Origin: Aquilaria yunnanensis | Lineage: Eukaryota > Streptophyta > Magnoliopsida > Malvales > Thymelaeaceae | Assembly (NCBI GenBank): GCA_039654915.1 | Contig: CM077599.1 | Location: 5,830,501-5,894,500, forward strand | DNA length: 64,000 bases | Reading direction: 5' to 3' | Shown here: positions 8,836 through 25,625 of the stretch, piece after piece | Numbering within the stretch: the first letter of the stretch is position 1 | Layout of the letters: each line of letters starts with the position of its first letter | Translations under genes and position numbers: made by a program | Notes under the pieces: generated by a model | The model's input: the letters and a program-made list of their open reading frames with translations, nothing else | Databases searched by the model: none | What the model was told of the DNA's origin: nothing

Positions 8836-9364
8836 TTTACTTCTTTTTTTACTTTCTTTCTTTTTCTTCTTTTTTACTTTTTTTACTTTTTTTTTTTTAA
8901 ATTTCTTTTAATTTCTTTTCTTTTCTTTCTTTTTTTATTCTTTTCTTTCTTATCTTTCTTTTTCTTTTTCTTGTCTTTTATCTTTCTTTTCTTTTTCTTA
9001 TCTTTCCTTTCTTTTCTTTATCTTATCTTTCTTTTATTTTTCTTTCTTATCTTTCTTTTATTTTTCTTGTCTTTTCTTTCTTTCTTTTCTTTTTCTTATC
9101 TTTTCTTTTATTTTTTTTATCTTTCTTTTCCTTCTTATCTTTCTTTTATTTTTCTTTCTTATCTTTCTTTTATTTTTCTTGTCTTTTCTTTCTTTCTTTT
9201 CTTTTTCTTATCTTTTCTTTTATTATTTATTTTTTTTATTTTTCTTTTCTTTCTTATCTTTCTTTTATTTTTTTTTATCTTTCTTTTCTTTCTTATCTTT
9301 CTTTTATTTTTCTTTCTTATCTTTCTTTTATTTTTCTTATCTTTCTTTTTTTTTCTTGTTTACT
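8836..9364. repeat. Polypyrimidine tract, about 530 bases
   Basis: There is a near-pure T/C run on the plus strand (purine-rich in the retrotransposon RNA), built from variants of tctttcttttatttttctt. ORFs across it are artefacts of low complexity. Confidence 0.8.
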
Positions 9365-9500
9365 TTTTTTTGTTTTCTTGTTTAATGAAAGATATTTATT
9401 ATTTTAAAGGATTACTCAATTTATAAAAGAATTAAAAAAATAATAATTAATTTTTATTTAATAAGAAGTTAATTTAAAAGAGTTTAAAAATAAAAATTTT

Positions 9501-9600
9501 GATCATGGTACGGGGCGTTGTTACTCAGCCAGACCCTCTTCACCAGGTGAAGCAGCTCAAAAGCGGGCACGAGACAGTTTCCAGCCAATATACCATGAAC
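9501..9600 (-). other. Structured, non-low-complexity block in the LTR
   Basis: About 100 bases of mixed composition stand out in AT-only surroundings. The ends atcatggtac and ataccatgaa are complementary, and the centre has a 15-base palindrome CTTCACC-A-GGTGAAG (9538-9552). This suggests a folded RNA or conserved cis element. Confidence 0.4.
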
Positions 9601-10151
9601 TAAAAATTTTTATTTTTTTATTTTTTATTTTTTTTTATTATTTTTTTATTATTTTTATTATTAAGAGAACCAAAAATTTTAAACAAAAGAAGAAAAGTTT
9701 TGATATTTATTTAATTTATTTTGGAATAAAAGATTATTTAACCGAAAACTTATATGTATTTTAAAACAAAAGTCTTGATATTTTTATTTTTATATTCTTC
9801 TTTGTTTGATAAAAGATTTTTTTTTAATTTTAATTTATATTTCTGAAAATATATCTAATCAATAAGTCAAAAATATTTAAGAGAAAATTCAATTATTTTT
9901 GTTTTATTTTTTATTATTTTGAAATTATTTGATTAAGATTTTTATAAAAGAAACAAAAAGTTATATAATTTAATAAGTAAAATATTACTGAATAAAATAT
10001 TAACCCAAAATTTTTACGCTTTTTATTCTTTTTATTAATAAAGAAAACTAAAAAAAATTATATATTAATAGATAATTAATATATTAGTCTAAAGTTTTTT
10101 TTTATTTTTTTATAAAGAAAAAATTTATTTATATATTTTATTTAAAAATAT

Positions 10152-10190
10152 TTCCGAGCCATGAATCCTGGCGGATCATTTGGTCATGGA
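10152..10190. repeat. Fourth hairpin repeat of the LTR
   Basis: The block begins ttccgagcc and ends tcatgga, with the centre cctggcggatc. It is the same element as at 8497-8719, about 1.5 kb away. Confidence 0.5.
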
Positions 10191-10433
10191 GTTTTAATTT
10201 TTTTTTTATTTCATTAATTATTAATTTTAAAGATGTATTAAAAGAATGATTTTATGTTTATTTATTTATTTATTTTATTTTTGAATTATTTCATTATGTT
10301 TGTTTATTAAAAGGAATAAAAACTTTGTTTTAAAATAAAAAAAAGTAATTTTTATTAGCCTTTAGAAAATTATTCACGTAAAATTCCTTTTTTTATCTTT
10401 TAATCATAAAAAAAATTCAATTAATAAAGTGGG

Positions 10434-11128
10434 GCTTTTTGGCCATCCACTTTAATAACACAATAATAATAAAAGTTAGCACAATTAATATAGTTAGATT
10501 AGTTGGATTAGTTAGTTAATAACAATAAAAAGGTTAGTAAAAGTTAGATTAAATTAATTAACAACAATAATAAAAATTAGCCAAGTTTAATTAAATTAAT
10601 TGTTAACAACAATAATAAAAAGTTAGTCAAGTTAATTAAATTAATTGTTAACAACAATAATAAAAAGTTAGTCAAGTTAATTAAGTTAATTAATTACAAC
10701 AAAAATAAAAGTTAGACAATTTAATTAATTTAATTAATTAACAACAATAATAAAAGTTAGCCAAGTTTAATTAAGTTAATTAATTAACAACAATAAATAA
10801 AAATTAGCCAAGTTTAATTAAGTTAATTAATTAACAACAATAAATAAAAATTAGCCAAGTTTAATTAAGTTAATTAATTAACAACAATAATAAAATTTAG
10901 CCAAATTAATTAATTGTTAATTAACCAAGTTGATTAAATTAATTAACAATAATAAAAGTTAGTAATAATGCAAAAATTAAAAGGTTAGTAACAATAATAA
11001 TGTTAAAAGTTAGTTGTTAGTAAGTTAGTTAACAAGTTAATAATAACAAAAAAAAAAGGTTAGTAACAATAACAATAATAAACAAATAAATACACAAGTA
11101 AAAAAAATAAAGTTAGTAATTAATTCTG
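10434..11128. repeat. Degenerate array of TTAATTAA / ACAACAATAA phrases
   Basis: Units of roughly 55-65 bases made of gttaattaattaacaacaa, taataaaa and ttagccaag recur at least eight times with variation. The array lies within the transcribed part of the LTR. Confidence 0.75.
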
Positions 11129-11188
11129 AAAAAAAAACAAAATAAAAAGATTAGTGACCAAAATGAAAAGAATTGAAAAGATGAAGTA

Positions 11189-11552
11189 TTAAAGTAGAAT
11201 TTTACCTAAAAGTTGAAATTTTTGAATTTCCTGGGTACGCGGGCGCGACGCGGCAGAGAGGGGCAGGGGGGTGGGGCTGCTGGCGTGGCGGCACGGGGCA
11301 GGGGCGACGGCGGCGCTACGGCGGGGCGGTGTGAGCGGCGGGGCGGCGAGGCGACGGGGCGGCTTGGCGGCTGGGGAGAGGAAACGAACGGCGGAGGAGG
11401 ACGGCGGCGTCACGGCGAGATGGGCGGCGGGACGGCAAGGTGGAAGGACGGCGGCGGCGCGAGGGAGAGGGACGGCGGCGGCGAACGGCGTAGGGCGGCG
11501 GCGGCGGGCAGCGAGGGGCACGGCGGAGAGAGAGAGAGAGAGAGAGAGAGAG
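11189..11552 (-). other. GC-rich block with (CT)n and Pro/Ala-rich short ORF in the LTR
   Basis: About 300 bases of CGGCGG-type sequence sit inside an otherwise AT-rich LTR and end in a (GA)n run (11526-11552). On the sense strand of the element the block follows the predicted transcription start and contains a 110-codon ORF (11521-11189) rich in Pro, Ala and Arg. The composition resembles a plant 5' leader or first exon. It could be a captured host segment or simply leader sequence. I give no function. Confidence 0.4.
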
Positions 11553-11690
11553 GGAACAGCAGAAAAAAAATTGGCTTTCTGGGGAAGAAGGGAAGAGGGC
11601 TGGGGCTAAGGGCTGTAATTTTCTCTTTTTTTAAAACGGAGCTCTAAGTTTTTTTGCTATTTTTTTCTGTGTTCAGAACTGAATTTGGGG

Positions 11691-11702
11691 GGGTATTTAT
11701 AG
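11691..11702 (-). promoter_or_regulatory. LTR TATA box
   Basis: CTATAAATACCC on the minus strand lies about 520 bases into the LTR. The related LTR on the right has TATAAATAGG at the same offset (63841), supporting this as the element's promoter and placing transcription start near 11665. Confidence 0.65.
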
Positions 11703-12223
11703 AAGGAGCTTAGCTGAACTGTGGACGGATAAATTAATAAAAAATTTCAAACTTATCTCTTAAATTGGTAAAATGACAATTTTAGTCCTTTACGTCTCTC
11801 AGCCTCTGGATAAGTTCCTGAAGCTTCTGATTTTGACAATTTTGTCGTTTTCTGTCAATTTGAGCCAAAAACGTCGGCAGGCTCGAAATTTTATGTGACA
11901 AACTGCCAAATGCTCCTGGAACTTTCAGAATTTGTCAATTTTGCCTGAAACTTCTTAATTTTATCATTTTTACCTCAAACTTTTAAATTTTGTCATTTTT
12001 ATGGAGTTTTCTTTTTTTCTTTCGAACATACACATATACACACATATATCAAATCTTCACAAAACAAAACAAAAAAAATATATATATATTTTAAACTAAT
12101 TAAAAAAATTTAGTAATAATAATAACAATAATAATAATAATAATACATTTTTTTTATTTAATTTTTTTTTATTTAATTTTTTTTAAAATTATTTTAATGG
12201 CCGGACGAAATTGGGTGTCAACA

Positions 12224-17448
<5,225 letters not shown>

Positions 17449-18654
17449 CACTAACTAACCAGTCTGCTCTGTTGAGAAACAATTTTGAGGGGTGCAGACT
17501 TAAATAGTGAGGGATTTGCTTGGGTGGTGTTTGATAGAAATTAAAGAATTTGATTAAAATGTTTGAAAGATTAATAAAAAATGTGACATCAGCCTAGCTT
17601 CAATGCGTCTGTTGACATTGTGATCCTATGAATAAAACCCTGTCTGCCACTCCCTTCTAAGATAAAGCAAACAAAATTGCAAATTTTTGTTTACTCCACC
17701 TATTTCAAGATAAATTAGTAAAAGATTTATGTAATTTTTACAGAGTTTAAGAATGATGCTGTGTGTTAATTGTCAGTCATGTTTTTAACATAAGTTGTTG
17801 TGCACTATTTGCCTAGTTCAAAAAGGAATAGGTTGAAATACAAAAAGTTACATAACGTCGAAAGAATCATCAACTTACTTCATCCAAAAAGCCGAGAGCT
17901 TTTTGGGTCATAACTTTTCTGTTCAACAAAAATCCAAAAACATTAGGATAAGATTGAAAGTAAAATTTTATTGATTGTAAGCTAAGAAGTTTTTTGGTTG
18001 ATGGGGGACCAAATGGAGGGAAACACAACAAATACCTAGCTATATTTAATTTGGGGGTGAACCCTTTTCCTGAATTTAGAATGCGTCATTCTCTTTTCTA
18101 GCTAAAGAATGATTCCATTTTTAACCCACCAAGTTAGTGACAAGAACACCCATGACCCTCAAGTAGTAAGTACAATGTAATATAGGTAAGTACGTACCTC
18201 GGATATGCTTGCCTGCTTGCCCCAAATAATTTCACTGAGGCACTCGGACCATCACATGACCTTCATCCTCCTTTCATTTTTCCCCTTAACTTCACTGGAA
18301 CTTAATTAATTTTTTATTGGTAAATAAAATAAATTTGTTTGGAAAGCAAAAAGAATTAGAGCAAGGTCGATCCCTGCTTAAACAAGATTAAGACAGCCAA
18401 AACCCATACACAAAATTTAAGAAAATTACAATCCCAATAAAAGAAACTATAGCTCCAAAAAACATAGGAAAAATCTTGCGTGAAGCAGGCCTAATCAGGC
18501 ATATGGACACGATTTGTTATCTATAATAGATTTGTCAATTTCTTACATATTTGTGGATTTTGCCGAATAGCTAGAGTACTGACAAGGGGCGGGGCATGGT
18601 TGGGCATGAGTTTGAATCATAGTTGGCCCCTTCATTTTTTTGTTTATTTTTTTT
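17449..18654. other. CKX7 upstream region, no gene seen
   Basis: About 1.2 kb of AT-rich DNA upstream of CKX7. It would contain the CKX7 promoter. I recognise no repeats or ORFs of note. Confidence 0.5.
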
Positions 18655-20552
18655 TATAAATGACATCCATCGTCCTTAAACTAAGATTCATGTTACGAAT
18701 TCGTCCTGAAACTAAAAAAATATTATATTGTTTGTCCTCTAATTATGAAAGTATTACACTATTCATCATGTTATTAAATTTTCTGTTAAAATGGACCCAA
18801 AAAAAATGTAAAAAATAAGTTTTAACCCTTAAAAAACATTTTATTTTGTTATCTTAGAAACCTCAAAACTTTTATATTTTACAATCAAACCACTTTCTTT
18901 TTTGTACATGAATGAATATGTAAGTAGCTAGTATTTTATGTAGTCATTACTTACCTGCGATCCCATAACTCACTCATAAATACATAATTTTCATATATTC
19001 GGATTCATGGGTTTGGCGGAGGCCATGAATCGGCAAGACGATGAGGCCGTCCAAGTGCAACAATTGTATCCCTTCGACTGCACATGCTCTAGCCTGTGTC
19101 ACCGTCTTATCAACAGTAATCCGGCAGCGAGACATACTGTGAGTCCCCGCCGACAATCTGTTGCTGGTTCAGGACGGGTGGGTCAATGAACGAGTACCGG
19201 ATAAGAGTCTGACTGGACAGGTGCTTGGCATATATGAGCTACGTCGACTTGGACACGAGTTTTCCGGTGAATAAGTAGTTAAACTAGGGACTTGAAATCG
19301 AATGGGCATTGCTGCGAGAACCACTCTGTAATGAATCTGCTCGTTGTGAGGGTCTGGCGAACTTGAATTGCTAGCTACAACATGGATCGGTGAGATGAGA
19401 ATGAATCAACTTCTCCGGCAGCGGTGCCAACGGCATCTATGGCCAATGTCGGCAACCACGACTGCTTGCTCCGCTACAGGCCTAGAAACTTCGTCTGCTA
19501 CAAACCCAGAAAAATTCAATGATAAATTGAAGGAATTGTTCGATAAAGAGAGGATCTTAGCTGGTATGCCAAAAAACAGAGGCCTGGGGGCAGGTTTGAC
19601 GGGTATTTTGGGGAATACAATGAGAATCGAAAGGGGAGGGGTGGGCAGAGGAGGTTAGGGAGGAGGAGGAAGAGTAAATTTAGTCTAAGGAGAGTAGATT
19701 TAGAAGTTTAGGGTTTAGAATTATTAATTGGAAAATTTTGAGGGCCAAAATTGTAATTAAAATTTTATTTTAATGTTATTTAATGTCATGTCATCAATTT
19801 TTATCCAATTTAACGGTAAAATTGATAGAAAGCACTTAATTGGGACACATTACATGAGTTTAGATAGTTTGATAAGACAAATTTAAAGGTCAGCTATCAA
19901 TTTGGGACAAAAAAAATAAGCTAGGGTAGCCTTAGTGGGCTTTACCTATTTTTATACTATGTATTATTTTCACCTTTCTATTATTTTTTTAACAAAAATA
20001 ATATTATTTGAAAGTTAATACTATATATTTTTAATAATCACTTGAATAATATTTTAAAATGTAAAGTTTTGGTTAATTTTGTAATTTGAAAAAATATAGA
20101 TTAGATACTATATAAACTAAGTACTTTCAATATATTATTAATTATACTTGAAACGAACAGACACTAAGTACTTTGACTTTATGCCCTCTAAATAGTAATT
20201 ATATCTAAGTAATAAAAAAAATAAATATAGTCTGGATAAAGTTTTGGTAGGAAGAAAAAGGAAATGGTTGATGGAAAACTATTAATTTTCGTTCAATGAT
20301 TGAAAGAAAGTAGAGAAGGTAGTTTAATTGCAAAATGTAAAATTTTTTAAGTTTTTAAGGCAAATAGAAAGTTTTTTAAGGGTTAAAAAACTTGTTTTTT
20401 ACATTTTTTTTCATCAATTTTAACTAAAAATTTGAAAGATGGACAAATAGTGCAACATTTTTATAATTAAAAGGTAAACGAAATAACATTTTTTAGTTCC
20501 AGAACAAATTTGTAACATTGGTCTTAGTTCAAGTACGATGAGTGCTATTTAA
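18655..20552. mobile_element. MULE-like element with about 230-base inverted ends
   Basis: The left end (about 18655-18890) and the reverse complement of the right end (about 20325-20552) share, in order, CATCGT, GAACTAAGA, TTCTGGAACTAAAAAA, TAATTATRAAARTRTT, a GTAAAAAA block and TTAACCCTTAAAAAAC. The core (about 18990-19670) is richer in GC, with short ORFs I do not recognise, as in elements that carry host gene fragments. No clear 9-base duplication was found. 19744-19930 looks like one end of the element at 43024-44190, so the structure may be nested. Confidence 0.6.
19744..19930 (-). repeat. Single inverted end related to the 43 kb MULE
   Basis: The phrases TTAAATAACA, GACATGACATTAAAT and TTGTCC on the minus strand, preceded by an AGCTTATTTTTTTTGTCCC block, match the ends of the element at 43024-44190. 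I did not find its partner end. Confidence 0.45.
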
Positions 20553-21300
20553 CTTTTTTTTCAGTTTTTTTCCCAAATTGTACTTTCATTTTTATTTTGT
20601 TATTTTTCCTCCAAATTTTGCTATTTTTTTTGTTTTTTCTTTGCTGTTTTTTTTTTCTCTTTTTTCTTTTTTATTTACATTTCTTTTTCATCTTTTTCCA
20701 TTTTTTTCATTTTTCTCCCAACTGTTTTGTTTTTCTAGTACTCTTAATTTTTTTTTCCAATTTTCCTTGCACATCTTTGTTTTTTTATAAAATAAAAAAA
20801 ATTTGATAAAAGAACTAATAACAACTAACAAAAAAATAAATAGCAATAAATAAAAAAATATATAGGAATTGAGAAAAAAAATTAGAGAAGAACAAATAGC
20901 AATGCATGAGAGAATATGTAAGAACTGAAAAAATATAAACAAAAGTGCATGAGAGTTAGCAGTATAAGAACAAATAAGACAATGAATATATTCTTTTCCA
21001 TTAAAAATGTGTTTTTTTAAATTACACAATTATTTTTTTTACAGATGAAGATATGTTGGACAAATATCAACTAATAATGAATCTAGGGAAAAAAAAAGAA
21101 TAGATCTTGTATGATGATAGAACAATGGAAAGATGAAAACAAATCAGACATTATTGAGAACATATATCTAAAAAAGAACAAATCACAATTCATAAAAGAA
21201 CAAATAATTTTTATAAAAGAACATATCTAATAAAAGAACACATACGAACTAACAAAAGAACTCATGATATACGATCTGTGCTAAGTGCATACAAGACTTC
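20540..21300 (+). repeat. Degenerate phrase array plus T-rich lead, family 1
   Basis: A T-rich stretch (20560-20790) that includes ttcccaaattgtactttc is followed by many variants of aaaagaacaaatagcaa and aaaagaactaata. The same two-part layout is found inverted at 46780-47640. ORFs across it are low in complexity. Confidence 0.55.
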
Positions 21301-21685
21301 CTAAAAAAAGCATAATAGTATTAGCTATTTGTACAACTAAATTTGATTAAAAACTCAAAAGGAGGAAACTTGGAGTCATCTAACATAAAAAAAAAAAAAA
21401 CATAAAAGAAAACTTGTTTAACTGTTTATGTCTCTTAGGTTTATACTAAGATTCAAGCCTTTTCTGAGAGTCCCGTATCTTTTAATGACACTAAATTACT
21501 AGCAACAGTTTCTAATATATAGACAAATTAGGTGTTTGTGTACGATTCTATGGTGGTAGATCATAAAATTATTATGCTATTAAGTCCTCCAAACAGTAAT
21601 AATGTGAAAACTGAAAAATGCGATTTTATATCTATGGATGCATAGAATATCACCAACATAAATTACATAATTAAAAAACAGTATG

Positions 21686-22720
21686 CACTACAAGATCAAA
21701 GCCGGAAAGTGAATGAAGAAATAATTCCCTAGCGACTGAAGAAGGATTGAAAAAGGTGGTGACAAAGACCATAATCGCTTTATTTATGGCGCCTTGTTAA
21801 ATGAGTAACTAAATCATTCAATCGCTTAAATAGCAATTGAAATGTTTAGTTGCTCATCTTAAATGTTTTTTTAATATTAATTGAAAGGTATAAAATTAAA
21901 ATAACATTAATTATTATAATTTTTTAAAATAGCTTGATAATTTTTTGAAAAAAAATATTTAAAACAAAATAATATATCATTAATATAAAATTCAATGTAA
22001 TACAATATATTTATCCTAAACACGAAACAAGTAAAGGAAATGAAATAGGAAAAATGAAGCAGTATGGGAAATGCAAATATTTAAAATAAATATATCACAA
22101 TAGAGAACTTGGAAAATGAAGCAATAAAGGAAATGAATGAGAGAAAAGTGATGCATGTGTTGGGCAAGAAAATGGATTATAATGCTCAGGGAAGTGAAGA
22201 GAAATGCAAGGAAGAATAGAAGAGTAGTGAAGTGAGTGGCAAATAGGACAAGAAGAAAAAGAAGAATGGATAAAGAGAGAGAAAGAAGGAAGGGAAGACA
22301 AGGAAGAAAGAATAAAAGAAAGAAGGGGAAGAATAGGAGAACAAAGAGAAGAAAAAAAAAGAAGGAAGAGAAGAACAAAAAGAAAGACAAAAAGAAATAG
22401 ACAACAAAAGAAGAAAAAAAGAACAAAGGAGAATACGAAGAAGGAAAGAAAGACGAAGAATGATGAAGAAGAAGAGGAGAACGTGTTTTCTGGTTGTAAA
22501 AACATTGAATAGGCATTTAAAAGTTAAAGAGCTATTGAAGAGTGGCCAAGGGGGAAATTTTTTTAAATTGAGCGACTGAAAGGTGACTAATAGAGAAAAG
22601 TTTTAAAGAAGAGCAATTGATAGGCAATTGGACAGATGACAACTAACCAGTTTCAATTGCTCTTCATGTGAGCTCCATATCTGAATGACTGAAGGGCGAC
22701 TGACTAATATATATCAATTT
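21686..22720. mobile_element. CACTA-like (En/Spm) element remnant
   Basis: The left edge reads CACTACAAG (21686-21694). Subterminal inverted segments match: AGCAATTGAAATGTTTAGTTGCTCATCT near 21830 against the reverse complement of about 22625-22665, both with repeated GCGACTGA phrases. The core (22200-22500) is a purine-rich tract. The right CTTGTAGTG end is not evident. A CACTACAAG start is known from plant CACTA elements; the call is tentative. Confidence 0.4.
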
Positions 22721-24157
22721 GTACAGTTAAAATTGTTGACTTTTTATTATTTTTGAGCTTCTTTTTCTACATTAGCACACCATATTTTTTTGTCATTTCT
22801 TACTTTGAGCTTTCATTTTGTGGGGTAGATAAAGGAATCGAAGCATCAAATCTAATTGGAAGCAATAGTAGGAGAAAAAGAAAAGTGCGGACAAACAGTT
22901 TATTGGAACTGCAACCCTAAGTGGCATTACAGCCCCCTAGTTCAATAGTGCTAGAAGATGATGTCGTGACTTGGGTGTTGCAGCTCCAGTGATATTTGAG
23001 TTTTAGGCACTACAGCTCTTCATGTTCATTCTTTGAAGCTGAGGAACCCCCTGTATCTAGGTTTTGTGATCCCCCACATCCTATTTTGAATCAAGACTTG
23101 TAATTGGTGGGAGGAGTTTATCTTTTCGATGCATGGTGATGAGAATGAGGCTTATATTTTGGAAAAAATCTAAACTTTGGCATTTTCTTGTTCCTCAACA
23201 CTTGAGTTAGGTTTTCATTCTCCATCATTTTTTGCATTTTTCATCTATTGGAAAAATTTTGGAACACAACTTGAGGAGCTAGGAAAATAGGCTTCAAGAG
23301 GGTTCTTAGGTTTTTCTTCCTTCTTCCATTTGTATTTTATTTGGATGCTATGTTCTGTATATCCATGGATGGTATAAGTTTGCATATGAAGTAGTTTTCT
23401 TAATCTTTCTAGTAGTTTGCATATGAAGTAGTTATTCATGGAAGTTGTCTTTGTGTTGTTCTTCTTTTGAGCTTATTCATGTATGTGATTGATCTCCTTA
23501 TACAAGCACTCGAATCACATCTTTGTCCTAAGAGAGAGGAAGAAATGGTGGAACTAAAGAAGAACATAATGGGTTAGTTAGATTAGAGGCAATCAAGCTT
23601 CCCATTAGGTGTAATTGAAGACTTAGGGCTTAAAATACACTAATTTGACTTGTGAGCATAAGGAAGACTCATAATTAGATTATTGGTTTTTTATCTTAAG
23701 AAATAGTTCTTAATTTTAGAATCCTTACACCACACTAAATAGTGACAACCATAGTTCCTCAATCTAACTTGGGTAGCAAGGTTAAGTATTGTCATCCTAA
23801 GGGGATTGCTGAGTTTAAAACTTAGTCTAATCTAAGTGGGTTCAAGTTAGAGTAAGCATTCTCTATCACATTGAACTTTGTTTACATTCGTAATCTCTAT
23901 AGCTTTCACATTTTAACCAAAACAGACAACACTTGCTCTTGTTTTAATTTAGTTCATCGAGTAGTTAGGATTTGTTGTTCATTGTGGAATCAGACTATCT
24001 TTTAGGACGATACCTAAATTAACTACTTGTGCACAAGACACTGTATACTTGCATGTGAATTAGGGTTATATATTTAAAGCACTTATGTTTCACTAAACTG
24101 ATTATTACTAGCAATTGAAAGTTAGCCGCCTCTTTTCAGTTAGGGATAGGTATGGAA
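22721..24157. other. Intergenic region, possible old retrotransposon debris
   Basis: No gene is seen. The text from about 23450 on (single-copy-looking, moderate GC, no long ORF) resembles the LTR or leader of decayed plant retrotransposons in style, as does 50600-51590. I found no LTR boundary. Confidence 0.3.
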
Positions 24158-24175
24158 TGTCACCACCCACCCATG

Positions 24176-24217
<42 letters not shown>

Positions 24218-25100
24218 ACACACTTTACGATCATAAGCCTACTGTGTTCATTAATACCTTGAAATATTTTCACAAATTCTAACTCAATCCTGAGGCTAAG
24301 TACCTTTGGTATTTTGTGTATGTGTGTGTGTGTATGGGCAGCAAGAAATTCTTAACCATTTTACAAGAAAGGCTCAGAAACATCTTGCAAAACTAATACA
24401 AACAGGTCTAAAGTACCATAGGAAGGTTGTTGTCTAAAGAAAAATAGATGTGTTAAGCCAAAGGTGAAATATTGCTTTCAAACTTGAGAATTTAACCCCA
24501 AAACCCGTGAAATTTGGATTGGGGTGCAAAAATGATAATTTGAGCTTATAAATCTGGTTTAAATGATCCAACATGTTTTAACTACACAACTAAACATGTA
24601 CATGAAGTTCCAGCCCAAAACTAAATCTTTATTTCAAAGTTGAATCATTGATCAAACTTCGTGATCATTAAGCAAAAATCCATAGAAAGCTTACTATATC
24701 TCATATAGATAATTCAAATTGGTTTATGGGCAAATGCTTATGATTTATTGCTGGAAATATTGCTAAGCAAACCAAGATAGATCAATTTTTATTTGAAAGT
24801 ACATGAAACAGCCTTTATTTTAGTATTTCAGCTTTACAATTCCATTACAAAATCATGACTTGTATGCATTCAATAATAACAACTAAAAACCAATCTTTAA
24901 ATAACTAAATACAAGTAATTGGTGACTGGTTGTAGCCTAAGAATCCCTATGCTCAGTACAAGAACTAGAGCTTAGAAGCTTCCATCTAGGAATATTCTTC
25001 AAGCATGTCTTTTCAATTCCTTCATTATCAACTTAGCCATGTTATCAATGTCATAATCTTTACCATAGCAGCGACATCACATGCTCTAAAATATATCCCA
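24158..25100 (-). repeat. 3' LTR of the 4.6 kb element
   Basis: It begins (plus strand) tgtcaccaccc and ends atatatccca. It contains a (CA)n microsatellite at about 24179-24212 and a (GT)n at about 24318-24335. Homologous to 27887-28798. Confidence 0.8.
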
Positions 25101-25529
25101 TTAGTATTTATTACCTAAGAGTATACTAAATTGAGCCATTGTTAAAGTAATAAAAAACAGTGATCTAGAACCAACCTGTATTAAAATTTAAAATTAGGAA
25201 CAAAAGAAACACTTCTAACAATAATAAACATATAACAATAAATAGACTATGCACCCTGCAAAATAAATATACATGGGTTGAATTTTCAAAGAAAACTCAA
25301 TAAGGAACTTAACACAACTAAGAGCTTAATATAAATAATTCACAATTCCCTACTGTAGCAACAAAGGTACTTAGTAATTTCCTTGCAAGCCCCAATACCA
25401 TTTTTGAGATCTCATTCTTGGTTCAATACAATATGCCCATTAATTTGGTGTCCCAAAAACACTTAACCCCTACGCTTGCTTTTTCTTGATCATCTGCAGA
25501 ATGATCAAATTACCTAAGTCTAGTTTTCT

Positions 25530-25625
25530 TAGGACCTATTACCTCAGTCTAATTTCCTTAGAACTTATTAACTCAGTCCAATTTCCTTAGAACTTATTAA
25601 CTCAGTCCAATTTCCTTAGAACTTT
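25530..25625. repeat. Short tandem repeat inside the 4.6 kb element
   Basis: About three copies of a unit near 34 bases containing ctcagtccaatttccttag and aacttatta. Confidence 0.8.

Larger units (their letters stand above)
1..12223 (-). mobile_element. Large LTR retrotransposon, Ty3/gypsy TAT/Ogre-like, pol-less, runs off left edge
   Basis: The order on the minus strand is 5' LTR (8235-12223), primer binding site (8214-8231), leader, gag-protease ORF (7241-5091), tandem-repeat-rich noncoding DNA, then three cysteine-rich ORFs (1906-1). The LTR begins TGTTGACACCC and ends ACA. The 5 bases outside it (gcttg, 12224-12228) are the candidate target-site duplication. No second LTR lies between 1 and 8234, so the 3' end is outside the window. 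A giant LTR, a TGGCGACTCCGCTGGGG primer site and extra ORFs after the gag-pol region are traits known from the TAT/Ogre lineage; the lineage call is inferred from these, since no RT is available. No RT, RNase H or integrase was seen, so the element is probably non-autonomous. Confidence 0.75.
8235..12223 (-). mobile_element. 5' LTR, about 3989 bases
   Basis: The boundaries are TGTTGACACCC (starting at 12223, minus) and ACA (ending at 8235), directly before the primer site. The first roughly 650 bases match the plus-strand sequence at 63339-64000, which confirms both the outer boundary and the U3 region. The TATA box is about 520 bases in. Downstream, in the transcribed part, come a GC-rich block (11230-11530), a degenerate TTAATTAA/ACAACAATAA array (10434-11128), a pyrimidine tract (8836-9364) and several hairpins. 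At about 4 kb the LTR is far longer than the few hundred bases typical of plant elements. Confidence 0.8.

Noticed and set aside
8971..9426. 151-codon Phe/Leu/Ser-rich frame resembling a membrane protein
   Set aside because: It is the translation of a T/C-only repeat, and several frames are open at once.
11213..11647. Gly/Arg-rich frames on the plus strand in the GC-rich block
   Set aside because: Antisense to the LTR transcript and produced by a CGG/GAG simple-sequence run; overlapping frames are equally open.
22016..22516. 166-codon Phe/Ser/Leu-rich frame on the minus strand
   Set aside because: It is the complement of a purine-rich tract inside the CACTA-like remnant.
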